In this document: piece by piece, positions 29,293 through 37,830 of the stretch
Layout: every line of letters starts with the position of its first letter
Numbering within the stretch: the first letter of the stretch is position 1
Assembly (NCBI GenBank): GCA_019352875.1
Contig: JAAAFW010000006.1
Location: 125,354 to 189,353, forward strand
Reading direction: 5' to 3'
DNA: 64,000 bases
Source of the DNA: Pedobacter cryoconitis
Lineage (GTDB): Bacteria > Bacteroidota > Bacteroidia > Sphingobacteriales > Sphingobacteriaceae
Notes under the pieces: generated by a model
What the model saw: only the letters and a program-made list of their open reading frames with translations
Database searches by the model: none
Told to the model about the DNA's origin: nothing
Translations under genes and position numbers: made by a program

Positions 29293-29371
29293 TGTAACAA
29301 AACAAAACCAAATTTACGCTATTGTTGTAACAAAACAAGGGCAGTTTAGAGTTGTTATTGTAACAATACAA
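29293..29371. repeat. Three 13-bp direct repeats at 33-bp period over the DUF4143 promoter
   Basis: TGTAACAAAACAA occurs at 29293-29305 and 29326-29338, and TGTAACAATACAA at 29359-29371. Each copy starts exactly 33 bases after the last, about three helical turns, so all would lie on one face of the DNA. Copy 3 also contains the palindrome ATTGTAACAAT. Copy 2 overlaps the -33 element, and copy 1 lies just past the expected transcription start of the ATPase gene. This reads as a cooperative operator array; the cognate protein is not evident in the window. Confidence 0.75.
29309..29338 (-). promoter_or_regulatory. Bacteroidota-type promoter of the DUF4143 ATPase gene
   Basis: On the minus strand TTG (29338-29336), a 19-base spacer and TAAATTTG (29316-29309) match the -33/-7 consensus exactly in both sequence and spacing. 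Transcription should begin near 29302, leaving a leader of about 33 bases before ATG 29269. The -33 element is inside repeat copy 2. Confidence 0.7.
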
Positions 29372-29459
29372 GCCCTGGTTATATTGGTGCGTACGTTCTT
29401 CAAGATGAGTATTTCCAAAATAGTAAGGGATTCTCCGTTAATACCTTACCTTTGTGTCA

Positions 29460-29609
29460 ATGAATCCAACAAAACGGACATATGATATATTTTTTGCTCA
29501 GTTTGCCAATCAAATGCTGGCAGCTAAGGCAATGTATCACCGTTTTTTATCGCAGCAGTATAAACTGGGCGATTCCTTTCTGAAAAGCAGCAAAGACTTT
29601 ATTTCTTAA
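29460..29609 (+). CDS. Possible small protein, 49 aa
   Basis: ATG 29460 opens a 49-residue frame beginning MNPTKRTYDIFFAQFANQM and ending KSSKDFIS. It has a plausible composition (amphipathic, no membrane span). A perfect -7 motif TACCTTTG ends four bases before the ATG, so transcription would start at about the start codon, giving a nearly leaderless message or use of the internal Met at residue 19 or 25. I do not recognise it. It could be chance; the region has no longer frame. Confidence 0.35.
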   Translation: MNPTKRTYDIFFAQFANQMLAAKAMYHRFLSQQYKLGDSFLKSSKDFIS

Positions 29610-29725
29610 ACCCCATCCTTTCAGGTATGGGGTACACCTTCTGGTCTTAAAGAAGCTATTTATTTATGTTTTTTTTCGCGGGATTCTGCTTCGTGCAGCA
29701 CACCCGCCTGAATTAATGCAGATTT

Positions 29726-29893
29726 ATGAAGAAATATTTGCGTCATGTTCTTAACAGGGCATGTTACCCTATGCTGTTAATTATCACATTCCTATTTACA
29801 ATAACGGCATTCATGCTGGAGAAACCACAATGGATTTTGCTTTCCATTGCCATTTTTCTTTGGGTGAACACATATTTAAAAAAGCAGAATTAA
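29726..29893 (+). CDS. Small membrane protein, 55 aa
   Basis: ATG 29726 opens a 55-residue frame. A basic start (MKKYLRHVLNR) precedes two hydrophobic segments (about residues 14-30 and 35-49), separated by LEKPQ, and the end is basic (YLKKQN). The positive-inside pattern suggests a two-span hairpin with both ends in the cytosol. The family is unknown. It lies on the same strand as, and 86 bases before, the Gre-like gene. Its membrane pattern makes it more credible than the 49-residue frame upstream. Confidence 0.5.
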   Translation: MKKYLRHVLNRACYPMLLIITFLFTITAFMLEKPQWILLSIAIFLWVNTYLKKQN

Positions 29894-29942
29894 AAGAAGA
29901 CCAGGAGGCTTACGATTAAAAATTCAATTTAATTATAAACCC

Positions 29943-29965
29943 GGAGCAGGCCGTACGGCGGCTCC
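29943..29965 (+). other. Strong hairpin in the leader of the Gre-like gene
   Basis: GGAGC (29943-29947) pairs with GCTCC (29961-29965), and within it the palindrome GCCGTACGGC can extend the stem. It ends 14 bases before ATG 29980, close enough to affect ribosome access. No T tract follows, so it is not a terminator. Confidence 0.5.
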
Positions 29966-29979
29966 ACATCTTTAAAATT

Positions 29980-30390
29980 ATGCAAACAACAGCCATTAAA
30001 ATTACAGAAACGCCAATTATTTTATCACGTGGAATTTTTGATCTGCTGAAAGATCACCTGAGAAGAAGAAAACTCAGCAAGTACAACGAAGACAAGCTGG
30101 AACTGGAACTGCGATCTGCAGCGCAGGTATTACGCAAAGAGATCCCGGCAGGAACGGTAACTGTAGATACCAAAGTTACCGTAAAAGAAGTATCAACAGG
30201 AGATCTCTTTGTACACCATCTTGTGGCGCCTGCAAAAGCGAAAAGAAAACATAATACAATTTCAATTCTTTCTCCGATAGGCGTAGCTATGCTTGGTTAT
30301 CAGGAAGGTGCTGAAATCCAGTGGGAAATGCCCGAAGGACTGAAAATATACCGGATAGAGAAAGTAGAAGCGATCAGTCAGACCGCTTAA
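29980..30390 (+). CDS. GreA/GreB/Rnk-type transcription factor
   Basis: A 136-residue cytosolic protein. The N-terminal part is helical and basic (LLKDHLRRRKLSKYNEDKLELELRSAAQVL). The C-terminal FKBP-like domain (about residues 55-135) contains VTVKEVSTGDLFVHHLV, SILSPIGVAMLGYQEGAEIQWEMP and IYRIEKVEAI, the pattern of the GreA/GreB C-domain also found in Rnk. The N part is too short for a full Gre coiled coil, so it likely binds RNA polymerase without classic cleavage activity. A hairpin sits just upstream and a terminator just downstream, so it is probably monocistronic. Confidence 0.82.
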   Translation: MQTTAIKITETPIILSRGIFDLLKDHLRRRKLSKYNEDKLELELRSAAQVLRKEIPAGTVTVDTKVTVKEVSTGDLFVHHLVAPAKAKRKHNTISILSPIGVAMLGYQEGAEIQWEMPEGLKIYRIEKVEAISQTA

Positions 30391-30420
30391 AAGCAGAAGA
30401 ACTCAGATCACAGACTTCTA

Positions 30421-30452
30421 TGCCCCCTTTTCCATGGAAAAGGGGGCATTTT
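30421..30452. terminator. Terminator after the Gre-like gene
   Basis: TGCCCCCTTTT (30421-30431) pairs with AAAAGGGGGCA (30438-30448) around CCATGG and is followed by TTTT. It lies 31 bases past the stop. Confidence 0.85.
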
Positions 30453-30530
30453 ACGTTCATGTAACTAAATTGTTGAACCCTGTTCCTGCATAAAAAGGTA
30501 ATTTAGGCGAACAAACCAAACTTATCGAAA

Positions 30531-32948
30531 ATGAAGACCTTTCTTCTCAGTATTTGCCTGGCTACGGGACTGACAGTCACCGGTTATGCACAGGAAAATT
30601 TAAGCTATCAGCTTCCACCAAAAAGTATTGTAGATCTGGTGGACGCACCCACGAGTCCATCGGTCCAGTTCAGTCCGGACGGTAAGCTTATGCTTATTTT
30701 GCAGACTCCCGGTTACGCATCTATAGAACAGGTTGCACAGCCCGTAATTGGCCTGGCAGGATTAAGGATTAACCCGGCAAATAACTCCACAGAAGGAGAG
30801 CTTTCAGGTGTTTTCAATGGGATAACCATTAAAAACCTGATCAGTAAAAAAGATCAGCAAATTAGCGGCTTGCCAAAAGATCTACGTTTAACTAATATCA
30901 GCTGGAGTCCGGATGGTCAGTACTTTGCATTCAGCAACAATACACTGAAAGGTGTTGAGCTTTGGTTTGTAAATCTGCAGTCTATGGCGGCAACACGATT
31001 AACCAGCGATCATTTGAATGATGCTTTCGGAACCACCTTACAGTGGAGCCCGGACAGCAAATCTATATTAGCCCAGTTTATCCCTTCCCGCGGAGCTGCG
31101 CCGGTGCAGCCAATAGTGCCAACAGGTCCGGTTGTACAGGAGAACCTCGGTGTGGTAACACCTTCAAGAACTTATCAGAACCTGCTTCAGAATAATTACG
31201 ATCAGGAATTGATGGAATATTATCTCCGTTCACAATTAGTACAGGTAAGCCTGGATGGTGGCGTAAAATTCATTGGTGAACCAGCGATTTACCGTTCTGC
31301 ATCTTATTCTCCTGATGGAAAATACCTGCTGAGTGAAGTTGTAGAAAAACCATACTCTTACCTGGTACCAATTTATTATTTCCCTTACCAGGCAAGCATT
31401 CTCAATCTGGAGACCAAAGCGGTTAAAGTGTTGTATAATGCGCCATTAGCAGAGAAATTACCTTCAGGCTTTGATGCAGTAGCTACCGGACCAAGATCAT
31501 TTGAGTGGAGAAAAGATGTTCCCTCAACTGTAGTTTGGGCAGAAGCTCAGGACAAAGGCGATCCGGCTGTGAAAACAGAAGTGAGAGATGCATTATTTAC
31601 GCTTAAAGCACCATTTACGGATGCGCCAAAGGAACTGATTAGATTAAACCTGCGTTACGGTGGTATCAACTGGGGCAATCAGCAGTATGCTGTCCTTAAG
31701 GAAAACTGGAGAAAAGACCGGACGGTGAAAATGAGTCTGATTAATCCGGAGACCGGGAAAATTGTGAAGGTAATTGCACAGCGTTCCTCAGAAGACACTT
31801 ATACCGATCCGGGAGATTTCGTTTCCAATAAAGGAATTCTAAGCAGAAGCGGAACACTTTTACTGGATAAGGCAACTCCTGTTGTTTATACGATCGGAGG
31901 GGGAGCTTCACCGCAAGGAGACCGTCCTTTCCTGATGCGCTGGAACCTGCTTAACAATAAACAAGATACCCTGTTCAAATCTAAAGCTCCGTATTACGAA
32001 GAGCCGGTATATTATAACCATGCAACAGGTTCTTTATATTTCTCTAGGGAATCTGCAGAACAGGCACCAAATTACCTGGTTTCAGACCTGAAGAGTAAAA
32101 AAGAAACAGCATTAACCCAATTCGCAGATCCTTATCCATCTTTACAAGGTGTACAAAAATCATTGTTGTCTTATCCACGTAAAGACGGGATCAAGTTATC
32201 GGCAACGCTTTACTTACCGAAAGGATATAAAAAATCGGATGGGCCATTACCAGCACTGGTTTGGGCTTATCCAAGAGAATTTAAATCATTGGCAGCAGCT
32301 GGACAGGTTAAAGGGTCACCGTACCGCTTTACAAGGCTGGCTTTCCGTTCTCCGGTATTCTGGGTAACCCGTGGTTATGCTGTATTGGATCAGGCAGATA
32401 TGCCGATTGTAGGCGAAGGTAAAGAAGAACCAAATGATACTTTCCTGGAGCAGATAGAGGCGAATGCAGTAGCTCTTATTAATTATGTATCAGATGATCT
32501 GGGTGTAGTAGACAGAAAGAGAATCGGTGTTGGTGGACACTCTTACGGTGCTTTCATGACCGCTAACCTGTTGGCGCATACAGATCTGTTCGCAGCGGGG
32601 ATAGCGAGAAGCGGAGCTTATAACAGAACCCTTACACCATTTGGTTTCCAAGGCGAGTCCAGAACATTCTGGGAGGCAGAAGATGTATATAATAAAATGT
32701 CACCGTTTAACTATGCGAATAAGATTAAAACGCCAATCTTGTTAACGCATGGTATTGATGATGAGAACTCAGGGACATTCCCGATTCAGAGTGAGCGCTT
32801 ATACAGTGCGATCAAAGGACATGGTGGTACAGTACGTCTGGTGCTGTTACCTAAAGAATTCCACGGTTACAGAAGCCGTGAATCTATACTCCATACTTTC
32901 TATGAGCAGGATAACTGGTTAGAGAAGTATGTGAAAAACAGGAAGTAA
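30531..32948 (+). CDS. S9D-family glutamyl endopeptidase-like serine peptidase
   Basis: An 805-residue exported peptidase with signal peptide MKTFLLSICLATGLTVTGYAQ. A beta-propeller N part (about residues 40-540) shows WD-like SPDGKL and WSPDGQYFAFS blades. The C-terminal alpha/beta hydrolase has the nucleophile Ser in VGGHSYGAFMTANLL, the Asp in LTHGIDDENSGTFP and the His in KEFHGYRSRESI. The run SGAYNRTLTPFGFQ matches the glutamyl endopeptidase branch (S9D, as in chloroplast CGEP), which cuts after Glu in short peptides. It stands alone between two terminators. Confidence 0.9.
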   Translation: MKTFLLSICLATGLTVTGYAQENLSYQLPPKSIVDLVDAPTSPSVQFSPDGKLMLILQTPGYASIEQVAQPVIGLAGLRINPANNSTEGELSGVFNGITIKNLISKKDQQISGLPKDLRLTNISWSPDGQYFAFSNNTLKGVELWFVNLQSMAATRLTSDHLNDAFGTTLQWSPDSKSILAQFIPSRGAAPVQPIVPTGPVVQENLGVVTPSRTYQNLLQNNYDQELMEYYLRSQLVQVSLDGGVKFIGEPAIYRSASYSPDGKYLLSEVVEKPYSYLVPIYYFPYQASILNLETKAVKVLYNAPLAEKLPSGFDAVATGPRSFEWRKDVPSTVVWAEAQDKGDPAVKTEVRDALFTLKAPFTDAPKELIRLNLRYGGINWGNQQYAVLKENWRKDRTVKMSLINPETGKIVKVIAQRSSEDTYTDPGDFVSNKGILSRSGTLLLDKATPVVYTIGGGASPQGDRPFLMRWNLLNNKQDTLFKSKAPYYEEPVYYNHATGSLYFSRESAEQAPNYLVSDLKSKKETALTQFADPYPSLQGVQKSLLSYPRKDGIKLSATLYLPKGYKKSDGPLPALVWAYPREFKSLAAAGQVKGSPYRFTRLAFRSPVFWVTRGYAVLDQADMPIVGEGKEEPNDTFLEQIEANAVALINYVSDDLGVVDRKRIGVGGHSYGAFMTANLLAHTDLFAAGIARSGAYNRTLTPFGFQGESRTFWEAEDVYNKMSPFNYANKIKTPILLTHGIDDENSGTFPIQSERLYSAIKGHGGTVRLVLLPKEFHGYRSRESILHTFYEQDNWLEKYVKNRK

Positions 32949-32982
32949 GCAGGTTATCAACATGATGTTAATAACAATGTGG

Positions 32983-33014
32983 AAAAGAGCATCCTTCGGG
33001 ATGCTCTTTTTTTT
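32983..33014 (+). terminator. Terminator after the S9 peptidase gene
   Basis: AAAAGAGCATCC (32983-32994) and GGATGCTCTTTT (32999-33010) form a perfect 12-bp stem with a TTCG tetraloop, and T continues to 33014. Confidence 0.93.
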
Positions 33015-33134
33015 ATCCGCGATTTTTGCATGAAAAAGAACTGAGCTGCAGAATCAGAACCTCGAATTGTCAAATTAAAAGCTCCGCTTTATAATTGGTT
33101 CATAAATTGCTATTGCAGAAGCAAAACAATACAA

Positions 33135-35219
33135 ATGAACAATACTTTTGGGATGAATACTATCCCGGACAATGATAATCAACGTGTTGGGAGTTTAGAG
33201 AAATATCAGATCTTCAATACGCCAGCAGAGCCGGCATTTGATCATATCGCAGCGCTGGCGGCTAAAATATTTCAGGTTCCTATTGTGCTCATTACCTTTA
33301 TTAACAAAGACGAAGTGTTTTTTAAAGCTAATATTGGTCTGCCTGGAGTAAAGGCTGTTCCGCGTGCAGAAAGTATCTGTGCGCTGTCCATTTTACACCA
33401 GGATCCAACTGTATTTACACAACCCTTATTAGAACCATTTATCAAAGATCTGCCGCTGGTTACCGGTCCGGTTCAGCTACGGTTCTATGCGGGTGTGCCG
33501 ATTTTTAACAAAGCGGGTAATGCGTTGGGAACTTTGTGTCTCATCGATCGGAAAGAACGGACGTTCAGCAGCACTGAAGCTGCAATTTTGCAGGACCTGG
33601 CTACCCTGGTCAGCAATGAAACAGAAGCGAGGTTAACTATTATTCAGCAAAAACAAAGACAAGATCAGTTTAAAGGACAACTGGAAGAAAGCGAGATCCG
33701 GTTCCAGAATCTGGTTGAGCAGGCACCGATTGCTATTGCGGTTTTTCAGGGTTTAAGTTTTAAGGTTCTGCAGGCAAATCAGAAAATGTTAAAACTCTGG
33801 AATAAAGAACTGGATGATGTGTTGGGACAGCCGCTGCTTACTTTCAGGCCGGAAATGCACGGGCATCCTTACTTAAACGTGCTTCATGAGGTTTTCGTCA
33901 CCGGTGAATCCCATGCCAGTTATGAGATTAAGGGGCCGGTAATGATTGAAGGGCATCCGGAGAGTTACTATGATGTTATGTATCAGCCTTTAAAAGATGA
34001 TAAAAATGAAGTGACGGGAGTAATGGCCATGCTGATTGATGTGACAGAGGAGCGTCATGGTCGTCAGCGGGAGCAGGAACTCAACGAAGAATTGATTACT
34101 GCGAACGAAGAACTCTTTGCAATTAATGAAGAGCTCATGCATACCAGTCAGGAAAGACTTAAAGCCGAAGAATTATTGCGGGTAGCATTAGATACCGCGT
34201 CTATTGGTACCTGGCATATGGATTTGGATACCAGGGTCTTTACAGCGTCATCAAGAATGAATGAGTTGTTCGGGTTTGATACCGGATACAAGATCAGTGA
34301 ACAGGATCTTATCAGGCAGATCGATCCGGCATACCAGGAACATGTTAAACGTCTTGCCTTTGAATCGGTTAGAAAAGGTGCCCCATACCGTGTAGAATAT
34401 CCAATCATCGGATTTAATGATCAGAAGATCAAATGGCTGTTAGCGGTTGGAAGATTATATGATAACCCTAAACAGCAGGTCCGCCATTTTTCGGGTGTGA
34501 CTATGGATATCACCGAGCAGAAACAAGATGAGATTAGAAAGAATGATTTCATCGGGATGGTGAGCCACGAGTTGAAAACCCCTTTAACTTCTCTTAAAGG
34601 GTATATTCAAATGCTGCATCAGAAAGCTGTAAAAAAGGAAGATGAGTATAGCAGTAATGCGCTGGGTAAAGTTGAGAAGCAGATTATTAAAATGCAGACG
34701 TTGATCAACGGTTTTCTTAACCTTTCTGGTCTGGAGACCGGTAAGATCAAGCTGAATATTAAAGAGTTTGATATTTGCCAGTTGGTATCCGATACCATCG
34801 AAGATGTGAAAATTGGAAGCAGTACAGCACATGAGTTCATTCCGGAACCATCTGAAGGAGTGATGCTGGTACGTGCAGACAGAGATAAAATTGGTCAGGT
34901 TATCTATAACTTTATGACCAATACCATTAAATATGCGCCACTAAGTAAAGAAGTTAATGTGAGCTGCAAACAGGTCGGCGAGCATATTCAGGTGAGTGTG
35001 AAAGACTATGGAATAGGCATTAAACCCGCAGACATACCTAAGATCTTCGACCGTTTTTTTCGTGTTGACAACCTCTATACCCAGCATATATCTGGTTTTG
35101 GTATCGGGCTGTATCTGAGTAAAGAAATTATTCAGCGTCATCACGGTCAGATCTGGGTGGAGAGCAATCCGGGAGAAGGCACCACATTTTTCTTTAAATT
35201 GCCTGTTTCAGGAAATTAA
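33135..35219 (+). CDS. GAF-PAS-PAS sensor histidine kinase
   Basis: A 694-residue soluble kinase without membrane helices. GAF domain at about residues 30-170 (including FYAGVPIFNKAGNALGTLCLID), first PAS at about 190-310, a coiled coil rich in Glu at 310-345 (ELITANEELFAINEELM), and second PAS at about 345-465. The HisKA phosphoacceptor is in FIGMVSHELKTPLTSLKGYI, and the HATPase domain has VIYNFMTNTIKYAP (N box), VKDYGIGI and GFGIGLYLSKEI (G boxes). The input is unknown. No response regulator gene is next to it. A hairpin follows the stop. Confidence 0.93.
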   Translation: MNNTFGMNTIPDNDNQRVGSLEKYQIFNTPAEPAFDHIAALAAKIFQVPIVLITFINKDEVFFKANIGLPGVKAVPRAESICALSILHQDPTVFTQPLLEPFIKDLPLVTGPVQLRFYAGVPIFNKAGNALGTLCLIDRKERTFSSTEAAILQDLATLVSNETEARLTIIQQKQRQDQFKGQLEESEIRFQNLVEQAPIAIAVFQGLSFKVLQANQKMLKLWNKELDDVLGQPLLTFRPEMHGHPYLNVLHEVFVTGESHASYEIKGPVMIEGHPESYYDVMYQPLKDDKNEVTGVMAMLIDVTEERHGRQREQELNEELITANEELFAINEELMHTSQERLKAEELLRVALDTASIGTWHMDLDTRVFTASSRMNELFGFDTGYKISEQDLIRQIDPAYQEHVKRLAFESVRKGAPYRVEYPIIGFNDQKIKWLLAVGRLYDNPKQQVRHFSGVTMDITEQKQDEIRKNDFIGMVSHELKTPLTSLKGYIQMLHQKAVKKEDEYSSNALGKVEKQIIKMQTLINGFLNLSGLETGKIKLNIKEFDICQLVSDTIEDVKIGSSTAHEFIPEPSEGVMLVRADRDKIGQVIYNFMTNTIKYAPLSKEVNVSCKQVGEHIQVSVKDYGIGIKPADIPKIFDRFFRVDNLYTQHISGFGIGLYLSKEIIQRHHGQIWVESNPGEGTTFFFKLPVSGN

Positions 35220-35221
35220 AT

Positions 35222-35249
35222 AATGGGCTGATCGCTGGATCAACCCATT
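35222..35249. terminator. Hairpin between the kinase and hydrolase genes
   Basis: AATGGGCTGATC (35222-35233) and GATCAACCCATT (35238-35249) pair with one mismatch around GCTG. The T tract is poor, so it is a likely but imperfect bidirectional terminator between convergent genes. Confidence 0.55.
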
Positions 35250-35273
35250 GTTCTGATATATTTCAATGCCGAT

Positions 35274-36254
35274 TTATTTCAATGTAGATTTGATTACTGC
35301 TGCGGCCTGCAAAACTGCTGTTTGTATAGCGGATACGCCGGCAATTGGATTTAGCAGTCCATAATCGTGGATAAGTCCACTATATCTGGTCAGTGTTACA
35401 GGAACTCCTGCCTCGTCCAGTTTTCTGGCATAAGCTTCGCCCTCATCTCTTAGAACATCATTTTCTGCAGTCTGAACCAGGGCAGGGGGCAGGCCTTTTA
35501 ACTGTTCTGCATCAGCCTTAAGGGGAGAGGCATAAATTTCATTTCTTTTTGCAATGTCCGGCAGGTAATTATCCCAGAACCACTTCATCATATTTCTGGT
35601 CAGGAATCTGCCTTCTGCATAAGTATGATAAGAATCAGTATCAAAGTCGGCATCAGTAACTGGCCATAATAAAACCTGTAATTTAATCTCCGGACCCTTT
35701 TTCTCTTTCGCCATTAAGGCAATAACAGTAGCCATGTTTCCGCCGACGCTGTTTCCTGCGATAGCCAGATTTTTGCCATCCACGCCTATTTCATGACCGT
35801 TTTCTGCCAACCATTCAACTGTTGCATAAATTTCATTAATGGCAGTCGGATATTGTGCTTCAGGTGAAGGTGTATAATCTGGAAAAACGGCAACAGCGCC
35901 ACTTTGAACGACCAGGTCACGTACCAGCCTTCTATGGGTATCATAATCTCCAAGTACCCAGCCCCCGCCATGGATAAAAACAAATACCGGAGCATTGTCT
36001 GCTGCACCCTCTGGTTTGGTAATATGAATTTTAACCTCATACCCGCCCTGCGAAATTGTACGTTCCGTTTCTACGATGCCGGAATAATCAACTTCTACCG
36101 ATTTTTGTGCGCCAATGAGTACTTGCCGGGCATCTGCCGGACTTAACTGCTCCATAGGTTTGCCACCTCCGGCATTAAGACCTTTTAAAAAAGTTCTTAC
36201 TTCAGTAAATATCTGGGGATCCTGTTCTCCCTTAAACTTTCTCTCCTGTGCCAT
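35274..36254 (-). CDS. Alpha/beta hydrolase, hormone-sensitive-lipase family
   Basis: A 326-residue cytosolic esterase. The oxyanion motif VFIHGGGWVLGDYDTH lies near residue 92, with the nucleophile Ser in IAGNSVGGNMATV, the Asp in QTAENDVLRDEGEAYA and the His in GLIHDYGLLNP; the triad is complete. The HGGGW plus GNSxGG pair defines the HSL (bacterial type IV) family, which hydrolyses short-chain carboxylic esters. The natural substrate is unknown. A MITE-like element lies just upstream of its start and may affect its promoter. Confidence 0.9.
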   Translation of the reverse strand: MAQERKFKGEQDPQIFTEVRTFLKGLNAGGGKPMEQLSPADARQVLIGAQKSVEVDYSGIVETERTISQGGYEVKIHITKPEGAADNAPVFVFIHGGGWVLGDYDTHRRLVRDLVVQSGAVAVFPDYTPSPEAQYPTAINEIYATVEWLAENGHEIGVDGKNLAIAGNSVGGNMATVIALMAKEKKGPEIKLQVLLWPVTDADFDTDSYHTYAEGRFLTRNMMKWFWDNYLPDIAKRNEIYASPLKADAEQLKGLPPALVQTAENDVLRDEGEAYARKLDEAGVPVTLTRYSGLIHDYGLLNPIAGVSAIQTAVLQAAAVIKSTLK

Positions 36255-36283
36255 AAAACTGTGTTTTTATTAATGAATAACAT

Positions 36284-36449
36284 TAAGAGCTTGTTTAAAA
36301 TTCATCTGATCATTTGTTTGTACTTCTTTTTAGCTGCAACCTCACCCTATTCATTTCAGGTAGGAAGGCTACAAGAAATAAATAGTCCTTGTTTCGCTTA
36401 AAAATGAGCTATAAACAATTTTATCATCTAAATTTTAGACAGGCTCTAA
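36284..36449. mobile_element. MITE-like element, about 160 bp, IS5-type ends
   Basis: Bases 36287-36310 begin GAGCTTGTTTAAAATT, and the reverse complement of 36423-36446 begins GAGCCTGTCTAAAATT; over 24 bases the two ends match at 19. Similarity continues weakly inward to a shared TTGTTT. The element is flanked on both sides by TAA (36284-36286 and 36447-36449), a 3-bp target duplication of the TNA kind made by some IS5-family transposases. It holds no reading frame of note, so it would need a transposase elsewhere. No second copy is in the window. Confidence 0.6.
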
Positions 36450-36467
36450 ATGATTGGTTTGTCTGCT

Positions 36468-36881
36468 TTACTGAATAAGACTTGCCTGCAGAACGATCTC
36501 AAAGCTAAAAGCCTGGCTAACCGGACATGTTTCTTCAGCTTGTTTAGCAATTTTCAGGAATTCTTCTTCTGTGATTCCGGGAACTTTAGCTTCAAGAACT
36601 AATAAAGACTGGGTAATCTTTCCGTCCAGCAGGGTAACTGTAGATTCTGTTTTTAACTCATCGGGAGTATAACCTGCAGTGGTCAGATCAAGGCTTAGTT
36701 TCATGGTAAAACATCCGGCATGGGCGGCAGCCAGCAGTTCTTCCGGGTTAGTACCGGTGCCGTCTGCAAAACGACTGTTAAATGAATATGGAGTTTGGTT
36801 TAAGACGGTACTTGCTGTTGTCAGATGTCCGTTTCCTTCTTTAATGGTGCCATTCCAGACGGCGTTTGCTTTACGTTTCAT
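36468..36881 (-). CDS. OsmC-family peroxiredoxin
   Basis: A 137-residue OsmC/Ohr-type thiol peroxidase of the OsmC branch. It contains KANAVWNGTIKEGNGHL, NPEELLAAAHAGCFTMKLSLDL with the peroxidatic Cys, and EETCPVSQAFS with the second Cys. It reduces organic hydroperoxides in the cytosol. ATG 36881 begins the canonical MKRKANAVW; the frame is open further upstream, but a perfect -7 element at 36913-36920 lies in that part. It is convergent with nothing and follows the AraC gene on the same strand by 73 bases. Confidence 0.92.
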   Translation of the reverse strand: MKRKANAVWNGTIKEGNGHLTTASTVLNQTPYSFNSRFADGTGTNPEELLAAAHAGCFTMKLSLDLTTAGYTPDELKTESTVTLLDGKITQSLLVLEAKVPGITEEEFLKIAKQAEETCPVSQAFSFEIVLQASLIQ

Positions 36882-36912
36882 TCCTTTAAATTTTAAATGT
36901 TTATTTATAAAA

Positions 36913-36920
36913 CAAAGGTA
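36913..36920 (-). promoter_or_regulatory. -7 promoter element for osmC-like gene
   Basis: On the minus strand TACCTTTG matches TAnnTTTG exactly, 32 bases upstream of ATG 36881. It supports a transcript separate from the AraC gene and rules out the longer open frame. No clear -33 TTG at usual spacing. Confidence 0.5.
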
Positions 36921-36954
36921 TGGTCGTAAGGTTCGCAGATAAATACACAAAAGT

Positions 36955-37830
36955 CTATTCTAATTGTACATTTTTCCCTAACTGGTACTTTTTCTTGAAG
37001 TTCGATGGGGTATCACCTGCTTTTTTAGTAAACAGGCGGTTAAAATATGCAGGGTCATCGTACCCTAACCTGTAGCTGATTTCTTTTACACTCAGATCAG
37101 AATAGTTGAGCAATCTTTTCGCCTCCAGAATTATCCTGTCCTTAATAATATCATTGGGCTGGGCTAAATCCAAACGGTGAAATTTGTTGGAAAGGGTTTT
37201 TGGTGCTATGCCCAGCAGATCTGCATAGTCTGCCACTGTATGCTTGTCTCTGAAATGTATTTCTACCAGTCTGCTAAAATCCCTGAAGAACTCAATCTCC
37301 TTTTGAGGTTCCTCATTTAGTTTTCCCAGCCGCTGCTCTTTCCAGATTCTGGTAGCGCGGATAATGAGCTGTTTCAGATAAGTCCGGATCATTTCTTCCT
37401 GGGAAGAAGCCCGGAGTTCAAATTCATATTGTATCTGCTCGTAAATGCCGGCTATGATTTTAATGTCCTGCTCTGGAATTGCAGTCATCGGTATATTATA
37501 AATATTGTTGAATAAGAGCCCGTCGCACGCAACCTCTGCATCATGAATCTGTATACAATAGAAATCGCGGTTATAATAAATGAAATAACCGTGCCCGGGT
37601 CCAGACTTCAGTATATGAATATACTGGTTACTGTTTATGAAAAATAGTGAAGGACCGGAAGTCGTATACTGTTTGAAGTCTATATTCAGGACGTAGCCCG
37701 AAGGCAGATATAAGATCTTGATATAAGACTTATATAACTCATTTATTAAATCTGAGCTGGTCTGTTCATCAATTACAATAAGACCTAATTTCTTGTAACT
37801 GGATTCGAAATAATTATGTTCCGGGATCAT
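36955..37830 (-). CDS. AraC-family transcriptional regulator
   Basis: A 291-residue regulator. The N-terminal cupin-like effector region (residues 1-180) has no residue pattern that names a ligand. The C-terminal double HTH (about 190-285) has VADYADLLGIAPKTLSNKFHRL and VKEISYRLGYDDPAYFNRLFTKKAGDTPSNFKKKY, a full AraC signature. ATG 37830 is chosen over the in-frame TTG at 37854. It lies next to the OsmC gene, an arrangement in which AraC proteins commonly act on the neighbour, though that is inferred. Confidence 0.9.
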   Translation of the reverse strand: MIPEHNYFESSYKKLGLIVIDEQTSSDLINELYKSYIKILYLPSGYVLNIDFKQYTTSGPSLFFINSNQYIHILKSGPGHGYFIYYNRDFYCIQIHDAEVACDGLLFNNIYNIPMTAIPEQDIKIIAGIYEQIQYEFELRASSQEEMIRTYLKQLIIRATRIWKEQRLGKLNEEPQKEIEFFRDFSRLVEIHFRDKHTVADYADLLGIAPKTLSNKFHRLDLAQPNDIIKDRIILEAKRLLNYSDLSVKEISYRLGYDDPAYFNRLFTKKAGDTPSNFKKKYQLGKNVQLE

